Assembly: GCA_963513935.1 (NCBI GenBank)
Contig: OY740773.1
Location: forward strand, 102,595,291-102,659,290
Direction of reading: 5' to 3'
DNA: 64,000 nucleotides
From: Aphrophora alni
Lineage: Eukaryota; Arthropoda; Insecta; Hemiptera; Aphrophoridae
Both the position numbers and the translations under genes were made by a program. The notes beneath the pieces were generated by a model that was given only the letters and a program-made list of their open reading frames with translations, made no database searches and had not been told where the DNA came from. Numbering within the stretch: position 1 is the first letter of the stretch; the number at the start of each line of letters is the position of its first letter. This document shows, piece by piece, positions 11,961 through 27,750 of this stretch.

Positions 11961-12555
11961 TGTCATTTTAAAGGCAGGAAGTAACTGGTGTAAATTAAAC
12001 AGATACAAGAGACGATCGAATTTTGATTATTTGTGGAATTGTTGGCTGTATTTCTCAATCCCTGAAACGATGGTGGTTAAAGAGTTTACTGTATTTCTTA
12101 TCTGTCAAAGAATTGAAGGGTTAAGCAGACATACATAACTGGGTTTTTATACATAACTGAAATGTAATAAAAAATAAAATATAATTTTCGAAACTTCAGA
12201 AATCAAAATTCAAATGAGAAATATTTAAAATATCATTTCAGTTTTTACCACCTTTTTTGTTTAATCAGTTACTTGATTATGTAAAATTCTCTTTTTTTAT
12301 ATAAAAATTTCAGAACAAGTACCAATGTTGGTTATTACAACTATAAAACATTCAGTATCTTTTGTGAGTATATTTTAACTTTAATAAATTGTGAGTGTGA
12401 ATGTTTTAAATGTCAGGCACTTATAATTATTTGTTCTTTTAAAAATTTAATTTCAAATATATATTTAATTAGCTGCATAGGTTTGCTTATGTAATGAAGG
12501 TATCTATAGGTTTACCTTGGAGTGTCTCATTTGCCTAACTTTGTGTATCGTGATG

Positions 12556-12630
12556 AACAGTGTAGTATGGAACAGTATAGTGTGGAACACTGTAGTGTGG
12601 CAGCGTAGTGTGTAACAGTGTAGTGTTTAA
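12556..12630. repeat. Degenerate tandem repeat, unit about 15 bp
   Basis: Units resembling GGAACAGTGTAGTGT are repeated about five times with changes. It lies wholly inside the intron. Confidence 0.7.
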
Positions 12631-12961
12631 ATTAATTATATATTTATCTTGTGTTTATATTTTTAGTGTATATTTGAGCTTCATCTATATTAAGTTCATA
12701 CTTTTTAGCTTCACTTTGAATATTCCCACAATTCTAAATGATATCAACTTGTTCTATTAGACAGGCACAATTACTAGATTTACACACCATTTTCTGATAT
12801 CTTAATGGCAATGAAATTGGGACATTTCAATTTAAATTTAAAATATTTTAAAAAAGTTGTATGTTTAGTTTTTCTTTTTGTGTAGTTGTTAACAAATTTT
12901 CTCTAATACTTTATAAGAAATAAAAGACAGTCAGTTTATATTCTGATTAATATTGTTAAAG

Positions 12962-13070
12962 GTTACGACTACCTGATGTACATAGGCAAATGGCAACGTT
13001 AGGCTTACCTTGGGCTGTGATTGCTACAAAATGGTTCATCTGTTTATATGTTGATGTTCTTCCTATAGAG
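12962..13070 (+). CDS. GRTP1: GRTP1-like exon (TBC domain, WFICL segment)
   Basis: This 109-nt exon lies between acceptor TTAAAG and donor GTTTGT. It enters in phase 2 (its first G completes an Arg codon with the AG of the previous exon) and leaves in phase 0. It encodes LRLPDVHRQMATLGLPWAVI followed by TKWFICLYVDVLPIE. The WFxxLFxxxLPxE-type segment is a hallmark of the C-terminal half of TBC domains. No stop or frameshift is present. Confidence 0.92.
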
Positions 13071-14656
13071 GTTTGTATGTTTAATTTTCCTATTCTCCGC
13101 TACTGTACTATAGCTATATTTCTTTAACCATTTCACTGTTTCAAATAATGTGTAAACTTAGACAATAAAACTTGAGGAGGAATGTTAATGATCTTTCCAA
13201 ATGAATGAATCAAAATGATTATTTTTTTTCCCCCAGAGATAAACTCTTACTATCAGTGAAGTCATATGTCATGACAATTTTTCAAATAAAGTGTAGAAGA
13301 CTTATTTGATCTAACAATTTGTAAGAAATTTTTGTGATTCCAAAAAGAAACTTAATGATAGTTTCGATTTTGGTTTTTAAATTAACAAAATTCTTATATA
13401 CTAAAGTTTTCTTACATACAACATTTCCATTAAGCCTACATTTTTATTTTGTTGTCGATTTCAATTCCCAATTATTGTTATTCAGATTCAATTATTAACA
13501 TAATTCTCCATTTTTGTTTTAACCAAGATCAGAATCAAAACATATTTTCCTTGGTCATAACCAAGATTACCAGTTTGTGATATATATGATTTAGTTGTTC
13601 TTTAAGATTTGGTTACTTGACCAGCTACTATGACGTCAAATTTAGACCAAAATATACATATCTTATATAGGCGAAAATGCAAAAAAAAAAAAAAATTAAA
13701 GGGCATCACAAATGTTTCACAAAATCTAGAGAACCCCTAACCTTAATCTTAGATAAATCATCCTTTATCCTTTTTCCTCTCACAACAGGCTTACTTAAAA
13801 TTAATATAATTAATTTTAAAAATCAAATAAAAACAATAACAAAAATAATAATAATAAGATTAGAGTTTAATAGGGCATAAAAAAACATCTTTCATCTGTG
13901 GTTCAAGTCTCTACATAGATCCCATCCTCCACAACCAAACTAAAACAGTTTCAGAAACAGAGAAAGTGGACAATGTTTAGAACTTCAGTGTTTTATTGTG
14001 TTTTTCTATTTATGTACTACTAGGTAATACCAAGGACCACTTTCCAAGGTAAGCCTGTCTCCTATCAACATGAAATCTAAACATAATAGGCTATGTGCCT
14101 TATTTAACACTAACCTTATTATTATTATTATTTTAGTAATACTACAATATTATAGAGCATGGAGAATGCTAGTAGAAGAAGAAGAAGCTTTAGCCATATC
14201 ATTTAAATATTTACATGAATAAGATTTTTTTTTTAATGTGGGGAAAATTAAGTTTTATATTACTTTTTATCCTACAAGCACTTAAGACTGGATGAATCCA
14301 TGTTAATTTATTTTTCCATCAACACTTATATTTTTGGTATATAACCATAGTATCATAATAATTATCATCAGGCTGCATGTATTAGGTAAATACACTGTAT
14401 AGTGGTAAATGTAGGTGTTGGGGTCTAGCCGACTCAGTATTGGCTCTGAGTCAACCAGGCTATAGGCAACCGCTTCTTTTTAAGCTTTCATTATGTTCTT
14501 TGATTTTAAATACCCATTATGTGCACGAGAAATTGTTTCTATGCACTATTTGATTGTTTTTTTTTGTTTTTTTAGTAAGTTTGGCCTATTCTTGTATTTA
14601 ATGTATTAATAAATTATTTATCATGTTTACTATTGTTTATTATGTTCTGTTTTCAG
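13071..14656 (+). other. GRTP1-like intron (1.6 kb) containing a MITE copy
   Basis: The intron starts GTTTGT and ends in a T-rich tract plus TTTCAG. Besides the MITE copy at about 13843-14138 it is plain AT-rich DNA. The open frame near 13677 has no recognisable content. Confidence 0.8.
13843..14138. mobile_element. Foldback MITE, copy 2 (diverged left half)
   Basis: The right half matches the right half of the 6532-6891 element closely, including CCACTTTCCAAGGTAAGCCT. It then continues through an intact outer end (ATAGGCTATGTGCC then TTAACACTAACC) that the first copy lacks on that side. The left end is a shortened inverted copy (GATTAGAGTTTAATAGGGCA). An AAT/ATT-rich microsatellite lies at both borders, so the insertion duplication cannot be fixed. 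Confidence 0.7.
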
Positions 14657-14842
14657 ACAGTTCTAAGGATATGGGATTGTTTATTTTATGAAGGTTCAAA
14701 GGTTCTCTTCAGAGTAGGCATTACAATGATAACAAGGCATAGACAATCATTGCTTCGATGTGAAGACTTTGGTTCAATGGCCGAATGTTTTAAAGAAATT
14801 ACCAGAGATTCTTTTACCTTGCATTGCCACGACTTTATACAG
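14657..14842 (+). CDS. GRTP1: GRTP1-like exon (C-terminal TBC domain)
   Basis: This exon of exactly 62 codons lies between TTTCAG and donor GTGTGT, phase 0 on both sides. It encodes TVLRIWDCLFYEGSKVLFRV, the RxWDxxFxEG motif that marks the end of the TBC fold. Helices follow (TRHRQSLLRCEDFGSMAECF) and a terminal FTLHCHDFIQ. All expected positions of the motif are filled. Confidence 0.93.
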
Positions 14843-16957
14843 GTGTGTAATGCTTTTATTACAAGAGTTTTATGTGACTTGCTGACCTTCATGGTCACCA
14901 AAATAAGATTAACCTATTCATTGATTAATTTTTTCTTCAAAAAAGTGATTAAAAAAAAAAAAAATTGTAGCTTATGTAATGGAATGTTGATAGTTCAAAT
15001 TTTTTCCATTTCCTTTCAACTTCTCATAATCCCCAATGGTAATTTTCTCTACTCTGTAGGTTGGTTATTTGTACAATTATTAGAACCATTCTATTAGATA
15101 GCCCTTTATTTTCCTTTTGGAAATTGTAAACAAATATTTAATTTCTCACAAAATAAATATTTCTTTTGTTACATTAGTCCAAGTCAGTTATTCGTATTAC
15201 AAAAAAAATTATGAAAGAATCTTACAATTAACATAATTAAACTAAATTAATCATTAATTTGTGAATGTGGTGATTATGAAATGAATACAATAGGATACTT
15301 TTTTATATATATAGCACTATGTTTTCTGTCACAAAATTTTTTCAAGGATATCTATCTATCTAGAAAAGGTAATCAAAATTCACAAAATCATTTTATAACA
15401 TGGGAATATCAATTTGAAAATCGACATAAAAATTACTAATTGTAAAAATAACTTTTTCCTACATCAGATTTTAGAAGATTATGAAATATTTAGAGAACAA
15501 CAGGAAAAAGAGATAATATTCTTAAACAGACCATATATTTCTATATCCTAATTATTTTGCACAAAATCTTAAATACATTTGTATAAATTAATTATAATAT
15601 AAAGTCGGTGTTTCTTGTGTTTTATAAGTAAAAAACCGGACATTACATTTAATTTGTGACGTAATATCACACCTATCTATCAGCACGCTTTCCGATTGGT
15701 CCTTGCAATTTCGTACATTTCAATTAGTTCTTCTGCTTAACACGCTCAAAGAAATATGCAAATTAGATAATTAATTGTAGTATTATTTAAAAAAGTTATA
15801 TAATTGTCATTATAATTAGTAAAAACAAAAAATGTCGAATTTCCTATTCTAAAATATTTTATCAAAATTGATTGCATCTATTCATATTCAATGAACAACA
15901 ATTGTCATACAAGCCAAATATCATAAATCAATCACATTAAATTCAGAAGGCACACGTTTCAAGCACTGGATAACTTGATATGGAAAATTAAAAGAAAATG
16001 GGATTGTTGGGGAACCCTTCATTTGGAACGGACATATTTTTAATTGCTGAATGTAAGAGTTGAAATCTTGAAGAATAAATCCATACATATCCTGAATAAA
16101 TCGTCTTCAACTAGAAAAGGCAGTACGGTTATGAATAGCAATTAAATTTTATTACAAATAATCAAATAATAAAGAAAAACCAATAACAAAATTGATCAAA
16201 CAAAACTGGTGAGATCCATCCATATTTCACCATCATACTCACATAAATATTTTTTTGAAACCTGTTATTATAGAGTTGTGTTGACATTTTCTTTAATCAA
16301 CAAGAAAACTGTGATCACAACTAAATGACTTTAACCTTAACCATAACCTAAATTTTAACCATAACCAAAACCATCATCCAGGTTTCAGAAACATAATTGA
16401 CTATTTAAAGTTTGATGTTTATTATTTCAATTATTTGAAATTATTTGGGGGAAAAGCCGGCAATTTACTTCCCCCAGAGATAAGATTTGGTACCATCAAT
16501 AGAGTTTTAGAAAATCAAACTATAACCGGACTTTTATTTCTTAATAGCCGAGAGCAAAGATTCATATGCAACGAATATTCATTAATTTGAAGAAAGTGAC
16601 AATTTAAATAACTATTATGATTTGTTAATTTTGCATAAACCGAATTTTGTTTTGTTTTAATGTAAAGTGAAATAATATCATATAATTTTGAATTACATAA
16701 AAAAAAAAAAAAAAACTATTTTGATATTTTACCAATTTCTTTTGTGTGTAATTAAAAAAAAAAATAATAATTGCTGTATTTCTTTTAGAAGTTCTCATAA
16801 TAAATAAATTATTAACATAATATCCAAATATATGTTTTGTTATAGATTATTTACAATTTTATTTTTGTGAGATGAGATTTTATCCTTTTATTTATAAATG
16901 TGGAATTTCATATCATCACAATTAATGTAAATAGTGAAATGTTTTACTATTTTTTAG
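14843..16957 (+). other. GRTP1-like intron (2.1 kb), no feature recognised
   Basis: The intron starts GTGTGT and ends with TTTTTTAG. It is AT-rich, with poly-A runs near 16690 and 16750 and a small AACC(A/T)TA-rich patch near 16330-16375. No transposon or RNA gene could be identified. Confidence 0.75.
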
Positions 16958-17071
16958 AGTATATTTAGAGCTCCTGGGTCACTAAAAACATCTACAATTG
17001 AACGTTTACGTACTGAAATAACAAAAGAACGGAAATCAAAAGAAAACAACAAACGTCAGACACTGCGGTAA
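16958..17071 (+). CDS. GRTP1: GRTP1-like terminal coding exon
   Basis: 37 codons plus TAA (17069-17071), entering in phase 0 after TTTTTTAG. It encodes SIFRAPGSLKTSTIERLRTE and then a short lysine-rich tail. In GRTP1 the TBC domain is likewise followed by a short IFxxPGSL..ATIxxLR segment and the protein ends soon after, so the gene is complete at its 3' end. The five exons together give about 268 residues. Confidence 0.9.
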   Translation, partial: SIFRAPGSLKTSTIERLRTEITKERKSKENNKRQTLR

Positions 17072-19279
17072 CAAAAATAATCACCCAGCCTTTTCTATGT
17101 CTAGTCAGTATTGCCATCCAGTGTAAGTATTTATTATTAATAGTGTTCATAATCCTCTTACTAACCTTCTCATATTAAATTTAACAATGTGTTACAATTT
17201 ACTTAATCCAGGTGAAAAGGTTGATATTATTGGCAACGTAATTGCTAAAAATTTTATTAGACATGGACAAATACACAAAGTTTGTTTTAAATTATTGGAT
17301 ATAATATTTATGTTCTCGACTTTAAACCAAGTTTTTCAAAACTCAAAAAAAAGTGTATTGTATTCTAAATTATCTGATTGTCAGTTCATTGCCTGCTATC
17401 ACAGTCTCAGGATTATTTCATCTTTATATCACAGAAATCAAAACATGTATAGTTGTTCAGTATTTTATTGGTTACAATTTTTACTTTTCCCACTCACATA
17501 TAGGGTATGTTATGTGATGGATCTAAAAAATCATTGTTTTGCGAATATGTCCGTTTCTGTGGTCTCAGTTCTAAAAAGTGGTTTTTAGAATGTCTATCTT
17601 TAGTGTGTCTGAGTCTTCTAATTTTGTTCAAATTTTAGTCAAATGTGAAGTTTAATAATCCAACCCTTGCAAAATTGCAAGTAAAATAAATATTACATTT
17701 CAGGAGTAATTGAAAAATAAAAATCAAATGAACCGTGACTGCTGTTAAATGCTAAATTTTAATCAAATACGGCTTGTGCTTAGGTCAATTTATGGCATAA
17801 GTGAAGCAAGTTTAGGTTCTTATTTAAATTTATAAATATTTTCTCAGACACCTTTCATGGTTCAGTTTCTAAGTTTTGGTTTGTTTTTTATTTGGTTTGG
17901 GGATAAGTGAATAAGAAAGTTTGTGGAATAGTTTTGCAACATTTATTTTTAAATGTTCTATTTATTTTTGTATTTTATTATACACAGTAGAAAACACTAG
18001 TATGAAAACTGAAAATGCAGTGTATTATGGTTTTAGTTAAAACATCACTTTTGTCGTATAAAAATAATGGACATTCAGGGGACAAATTAAATACACAATA
18101 AACTAATGGATATACAGTAAATTTAATGGATGGTTAGAATCTAATCCAGTGAGAACTACTAAATGAAAGCAACTACTATTATTTAAAATATGTTCAAACC
18201 TAACCTAAGCTTATAATATATGTCTTTTTGCATGGTGAGACAACCAAAGAATTCTAGCTGCTTCTAGCTGAACACTGTACATGATTTCCAGATACATCTC
18301 ATATTATAAATTGAAGCTGGAAATGAATTTGTACGAAGTTTAACGAAATCTTATGATTTAATATTAAAAATGTAATTGAATAAGTATCATAAAATCACGA
18401 TTTATATAGATTTATAACTCAAGTAAAATAATTGAACCAATATTGAAGAATAATTTATCTTTTAATGAAATTCACTTAGAAATTAATTTTACAAACGTGT
18501 AGTTCTTATAGATGTAGTAATTCAGGAAAGTTGGTACGATAAGACTTTAATACAAAAATTGTTTTGTTTCCAATAGTGTCTCATTGGTGAAGATTAATTC
18601 AACATGAAGACGGCCTAATTAAATAGATCCAAATCCAATGTGCATTAAAAAACATTGGTCGGTTAACACCACTTGTAAAAATGGTTCTATGTTATTTGAT
18701 ACATAGGTATTTTAATTGCTAGACTGAAGTAAGTATTACGTAGGTGCTAACGTAAAAGCTGAAGGTTAACTCTGATCACCGCTCAGAATGATAGATTTTA
18801 TTTAGTGTTATATGTATTTATTAACTTTTATGTCTAAAAATTTGCTCTAAGCGTAATTACAGCTCAAATAATCTTTTTTAGAATCTCTTCAAGTTTTTAA
18901 ATATAAGAGTATAGTAAAAGACTGATAATCTGTCAAGATCGGGACTTGGGTGAATCCGGACCAAATATACCACATTATCAGATGTCTTTTTAGTATATTT
19001 GTGAATCTGTATATTGATTGACTCTAGCTTCATGATATCACTGCTGTTTGACATATATCAGACAGATGTCATCTTTAAAACCATATATGAATACTCCTAA
19101 TATATTCAAAAGATTGTAAGTCATTCCCAAAAATAGTATGAGAGCTGTTAAGTCATTGACTTGAAATTAAATAATTCTTTTTTGTAATAAAATTCATTTT
19201 TTTTTTTACATAATGTAACTTTTAACTCGATACACTTTTTCCAACAGTTTTCTAAAACCTCTCTTTTGATGTAAATCTT
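17072..19279 (+). other. Probable 3' UTR of the GRTP1-like gene, then intergenic sequence
   Basis: The first part must be 3' UTR. An AATAAA lies near 17685 and further AATAAA-type signals follow, but the polyadenylation site cannot be fixed. A 133-codon open frame at 17187-17588 has no family resemblance and no splice context, and is taken as UTR. No other feature is seen up to the LINE remnant at 19.3 kb. Confidence 0.5.
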
Positions 19280-20660
19280 TTTCTACTGAGCCATTTTTTA
19301 ATGTTTGCAATTGGCCAAATCTGGAAATAAAGTCGACAAGGGTTGTTGGGAGATGGGTTGTTTCGTAGAACAATTTTACAATTTTGGACATGCCAATTGC
19401 AAACTTACGAGTTGGGACAATTATCAATTGGGTGAAGTAGAGAGGACGCAATTTCTTAAATTTGAGAGTAGATTCGAAATTAAATTGCAAAAATCATATT
19501 AATATATTGTCCACAAAATTAAATTACTCACTCTACAACTTCAAAATATCAAATTATTGCTCTATGACATATTATGTTATGTTTTACTGTTATGTTGTGA
19601 CGTGGAGTAATAGATCAAAAGTTATGTTGAAAATTTGTAAAATGCAAAAATGTGTAGAGTCACCGGAATTTTTGAAGCAAGTGGCCCTTCGTACAATATA
19701 AGAAAATTATAAGGACCATCTACACGTCTCTACAGATGGTTCACTATGTTTGAATGAGAGCCTGTCAGGTGGGCGTTATTATATTTCTAAAGACTGGAGA
19801 AAAATAATACATCACCTAATCCTCCAGATCCTGAATACTGAATTGCTGGAAATGTTAGCTCCTCTGCAATATTGTTTATCTTTAGAGTATATGAAGATTT
19901 GTATTAGTCAGTACTACAGACAATTATTATACTACAGATTATTAATTTGGAGCAAAAAAAAATTCCGTTTGGTTCAACTACTAAATAATAAATTTATCAG
20001 CTTTCAATGGATCCCTGGCTACTGTGATATAATAGTTAGAATGGCATCTAAATTTGGACTGCACCCTCCCAGCAATATGGTCGTTTCAGATTTGTGTTGC
20101 AAAATCTAACAAAACTTTTAAAGACTAATGGATAGAGAACTGAAACCAAGAAGTTTCTGGCCATACAGAAAATTCCACACAACTTTATTATATATAAAAA
20201 TATTAATAGACCAAGCCAGAGATTTTTAGTGAGAATAAGAATTGGACATTTGGTGAGAGAAAGTTATCTAAATAGATTTCATCTTGCCGATTCACTAATA
20301 TGTAAGGTGTGCAACCAGACATTATGTATACCCTATTAAATTGTACTGGACAGCGTGAAGAGAGAAAATCACCTTCAAAAGTAAGTAACAAGGAAGAGGA
20401 AAGTTGTCATGGACAATATCTCTGGAATTCAGCATATCGAGTTTACAAGACACATCGAGTGATCAGCACTCTATGGCTGGGAACTCACTGACCAAGAAGA
20501 AAAGTATGTGTAGTTCCTTTTATTCGGTAAAGAGCCTAGACTTATGCAGTTCTCTCTTCAAAAAAACTGTTTTAACTTTTCCTTCCGTTTATATTTTAAG
20601 TGTTATAAAGTTCTCTAAATTTTGTACAGAAATAGACTAGACACAAGAAAAATACACAAC
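19280..20660 (+). pseudogene. Decayed Jockey-like LINE (RT 3' part plus RNase H)
   Basis: On the + strand, with frame breaks, there is a post-RT segment resembling FLxxRVDSKLNCKNHI and LSTKLNYSLYN (19440-19540). An RNase H start follows (HLHVSTDGS near 19720; family pattern IYTDGS), and then ISFQWIPGYCDI near 19998-20035 (family pattern VxWVPGHxGI). At 20260-20340 there is a zinc-like region, FHLADSLICKVCNQT (family pattern RxxLxxSxxCxxC). The order RT-RNaseH-CysHis fits I- or Jockey-group LINEs that carry RNase H. Multiple stops mean it is dead. Confidence 0.65.
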
Positions 20661-23360
<2,700 letters not shown>

Positions 23361-25530
23361 GATACATGTGACAAATGTGAGTAGAGAAAGTTCTCCAGGG
23401 CCCCCAATGTTATTGGCATAAGTGACAGAAGAAGAAGAAGAAAATGTAAAAGAATGGACAAAAACTCTTTATTTCTTGAAGTGCTTTTCACTTTTGTCAC
23501 TTTGCAGTCTCTTAAAACTAATTTGTTAATCAGAAGATTGTCACCCTGCCCCTCAAGATATCCAAGCAATGATTCTACATAAACTAAAGTTCCACATGAC
23601 ATTGTCTGTACCTCTTGTGTAGAGACCCTTTTCTCCTTTTGAGTTACTCTGCCCCCCTCCTCTGACTTTTTTACGACCTGTTTAACTAATAGTTACGGTA
23701 TTCAAAATTTCATTATCAAACTATTTGCCAATATTTACCTTATCTCTCCATTTCTTTGTTTTAAAACTGTAACATTTTGGAAGTTTTACTGTTTTATTTT
23801 TGTCTTGTTCCGGTTATTCTGCAACATGGATAAGCCAATTACGGATAATAGGGAGTTGATTGGAAATCCAAAATATTCAAAGTATACAGAAGTGACCATA
23901 TTGAAGATACAGGTCTTTTATCCGAAAGTAGGAAAAATAAAATTAGCCAATTGTAAGATTGTCTGGACTGACAGGCATGAATGAATATTTACGTAAGAAT
24001 TTGTTTTATGATGTCTCAACATACTATTACCTGTCAACTGTATTTGGTCTAACCCTCACAACAACATTGGAGTGCAACCGAAATAGATTTTGGGGTGAAA
24101 TGAGTCTTTTTATAGAAACATGTTCTTCAGTATGTCTAAATATATCCTAATAAAGATGGAAGCTTACATCATAAAAATGACCAATAAATTGAATTTTGTC
24201 TCTTATACAAATTGTAATAAATATACATTATGTTGAATATCACTCGTCAAGTTTTGATTTTAAATTATTTAAAAAATGTGATGTTATTCAAACCTATTTT
24301 AACACATTTTCTGGCTGTTTTTAATTGAAGAAAAATCCTGGTTTCAACTTTTTTTATAACAAAAAAATTGCTAACCAATCTGTTGAATTTTTTTAATACA
24401 ATAGAAATTTAGAAGTATAGTAACTAAAAAAAATATGTCCGAGCAAAATTCGCCAGATGATAAATTTGTTTAACATCTCATTTTTGAAAATTCTAACCAA
24501 ACAACTTGACCGATTCACTTTCAACATTTATTATAAATCTATCTTTTTTTAAAGAGAAAAAAAAACTCCATTTTTGCAAATGTGAATATGTTGCACCACC
24601 TACTAGGTTGCTGCTTTATCGGAAACTTTTTTATTAACACCATAATAAACTTTTGTACAAAAAACTGCTATTTTTCAAAATAGGCTGTTAAACACTATAT
24701 TTTAACTGAATTAGTTGGTAAAAGTCTCAATAAGGAAACAAAATTGCAAGAACTGCCAATTTTTGACATGTTATAAATACTCTTGTGTTTTTAAATTAAA
24801 TTTAGGGTTAATAGCATTAATTTTTTTTAATCTCAAAAGTTAATATATTCATTTGTACGTTACTCCCTCAAGAGGTTAAACTGATTCATTTGTGGAATTT
24901 TAAAATTAATTTTATCACTAGAAATAGAGAACATTGCCATGTGTAAAATTTAAATTATTCCAATACTGTTTTGAAATAACAATTCTTTGCCATAAACAGG
25001 ATTAGTTGTGAATACAGTACTTTTTTATTTTGTTTGGGGTAAAAAGTGTCCCTTTTCCCACAATTTTAGTTTCTTGTTTTGTAATCACTGTAATATTTAT
25101 ATAATATGAAATTTATTATCAGATAAAGTTAGTTATTTGAACATTAAGAAAATGTATTATTGTATTACAAAGGATGAAAATCAATAGCACAAATAATTTT
25201 ATATGTAGCCTTGTTTCTTTAAAATACTAAAACAAAATTTATATATATGTACTTTAAAATAACCAGACTAATTTTTAAATTTTTTCATTTATTGCTTTAT
25301 ATTTACCCCAGCTGGATGCTCGCCTCTCCATCATCCATTAAATTTTTTAACACATGTAATCAACAGTGTAGTAAAAAAAAGTATAGTAATTAGTATCTAT
25401 CATGCACTCAAGGTTTTGATTGGTTTAAAAAGGGAAGGGAAGTGATTGATTGGAGAGAATCTGGGCCTTGGTTATTCTCGTATATCAAGACTAAACACTA
25501 ACATTAAAAAAAAGTGACATTGTTTAAAAA
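23361..25530. other. Intergenic AT-rich sequence, nothing recognised
   Basis: No supported gene or element was found. Short open frames (for example at 23959-24150) lack any recognisable pattern. Confidence 0.5.
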
Positions 25531-25539
25531 ATCTTAAAC

Positions 25540-26250
25540 ATTCGAGCAATTGCTGAATTAGCTAACCATACAAAAAACCATTAAACAGATTGAACAAAAA
25601 AAGTCTGCTTGAAGATTGTGGAGACTCATTGCTGAACAGGAAAATATTAAATGAAAAATGCGCTGATATCCTCAAAAAAATTATCTTAATGTTTTATAAA
25701 AGGCAATTGATTGATCTTAGTTTTTCAGTATGACCCAAAAACTAAGCACGAATCTAAGCATTTGAAGACTCAGTTCACAAAGATAAAAGAAAGTTTGGGT
25801 GAGCAAATTCAAATTTAAAGCTATGACTATCATTTTTTTTCTATATCTAAGAATTCTTTATTGGGTTCCTGAAGATACTATAAAACTGTCTTCCATATCA
25901 CTTTGTAACTGGGTGAGAAGAAAAAGATCTGAAATGTATATAACGTTCATGAATTCTTCACAGAAAATCCAGTGGCATTAACATAGGTTAGATGTTCTTG
26001 GCAAACATGGAACCCTCGTGTTGGAATATCCACCATACTCTGACTTAGCCCTATATGACTTTTTAATTTCCTAAGATAAAGTGTACATTAAGGACCAATT
26101 TCCTGTTCATAAATTCAGTGAGGGCAAGCGATAGAAGAACGTATGGAGGAACTATCATAAGATGGTCTCCAGCATTGCTTCCATCAGTGGAAGATTCACA
26201 TGGAGCAGTTGTAGGGATCAAGGAGGAGAGTATATTGAAGGGGCTAGATT
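25540..26250 (+). pseudogene. Decayed mariner transposase (C-terminal half)
   Basis: On the + strand with frame changes, about 26000-26060 gives FLAKHGTLVLEYPPYS followed by DLALYDFL. This matches the mariner signature around the third catalytic Asp (family pattern YSPDLAPxDxxLF). Downstream, SIASISGRFTWSSC-like residues fit the family's C-terminal end. The earlier region is poorly preserved. Confidence 0.55.
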
Positions 26251-26927
26251 TCCATTAAAAACAGTTTGGTTATTTTAATTAACCACTCTTTAATTAATTC
26301 TGGAACCCATAATTTATTTAAATATATAACATGTGTAATTTTAATAAATTTGCCACATACAATTTTATAAAGAAATGCAAACAATTTATAACTGTTTTTT
26401 AAAGACATGATTTTTAATTAATTATGTTTTAATATAACAGTATTTGAAATATTGTTATTATTTTATTTTTTTCAACAAATTTTAGAATAAGTACAAATAA
26501 TTAGTATCAATTCTAAAAATATTTGTATTTAAGTTAAATAATGGATTGATTAAATAATGATTAAATATTATTAAAATAAAGTTACTCTTGTAATATGTAT
26601 TTTTTTAAAAGATACAATAGTTGTAAATATAATTTAACTACAAAAGTGTCCATCGATAGATATATGCACTTCTGTATTGTCATCAAAATAAAATCTGTCT
26701 ATCAGTGTAACAAATATCACATGGTCTAAACTAAGAAAATTTTGGGAAGGAAATATTAATACTTACAGTCCATGTTAAAAGTGATTAACCAGTTATTCCA
26801 ACGGTTCAAACTGGTTAAAAAATATGACAATCGCTTGTAATACATATTAAAAGTAATTCAAGCCGTTGTAAACGGATTAGAAAAATATCATTCATAAGAC
26901 ACTCAGTCCTGCATGGATGGTAATTAA

Positions 26928-27750
26928 CCTTTTCACTGCTATGCCTGTATGTAAACGTTTACACTTTTCAGCTTCATGTTCTATGCTCAGTTTAAAATTT
27001 ACTGATCAGTGCTACTCTCTACTAGATAATATATGAACTACTCAAATTGAATCTTTCTATGCCACTAAAGCAAGTGTTACACTATAGAGAGCAGAGTTAT
27101 TAGCATGCTTTAGTTTACACAATGACACGTCTTATGTTGGACTTACTGAAACAGATATGTTACAGTTTTTAATGATCTTTAAGAGTACTTTGGAAAATGA
27201 AGATGAAAATAATGATAGTGAATTAATAAGTGACATTGAAGGTAGTGATGAACCAGTTCTTTTTAATTCTGAACACCGTAATAATAGGCATATTCTAGGT
27301 GCCATGTGTGACGATAACTCCTCCCATGGGCATTGGGGCTTGTATGGTAGAGACCCAACAAATGTTTCAATGGAAAAAACAGTGAATTTTATTCATAATT
27401 TTAGTGAAACAAGTGCTAGTTTTAAAGACACATTTTGCTGTATAAACAATGAATCTGAAATATTAGATTACTTTGAATGTTTTGTGACTCCAGAAATTAC
27501 AAGTTAAATCACTTTCGAGATAAATGGGTATTTTCAATATATTATTTCACATACAAATCCAAAAGTTTCATATTTTATAAATAATGTTTAATAAATAAAG
27601 ACAAAATATATTTAGCCATTCATTACTTTCATTTGCTTTATCTGATCAGCTAATCTTTCCCGACGAAAAATACTTCGTTGTCCTGCTGCCACCATTCCTA
27701 ATTCAGCACACGGGTGTTGCAACTGTTGTCCCAATACAGCAGTGAAAGGG
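26928..27750 (+). mobile_element. piggyBac-type non-autonomous element A
   Basis: The left end is TTAA followed by CCTTTTCACTGCTATG. The right end, read inward, is CCCTTTCACTGCTGTATTGG, flanked by TTAT (a one-base-changed TTAA). The TTAA target and CCY ends are diagnostic of piggyBac. Inside, a 116-codon + strand frame (27157-27507) is acidic at its start and ends in EILDYFECFVTPEI, resembling the beginning of the piggyBac DDE domain. The catalytic domain is gone, so the copy cannot mobilise itself. Confidence 0.75.

Larger units (their letters stand above)
9278..12961 (+). other. GRTP1-like intron (3.7 kb)
   Basis: The intron starts GTAATT and ends TTAAAG. It contains a dispersed repeat copy (10160-10345), a Tigger-like remnant on the - strand (11640-11960) and a short tandem repeat (12556-12630). 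Nothing else is recognisable. Confidence 0.8.

Noticed and set aside
16331..16377. AACC(A/T)TA-rich patch suggesting an interstitial telomere repeat
   Set aside because: The units are not regular CCTAA repeats and the patch is under 50 bp.
17187..17588. 133-codon open frame downstream of the GRTP1-like stop
   Set aside because: No family resemblance, no splice context and AT-driven composition; it lies where the 3' UTR is expected.
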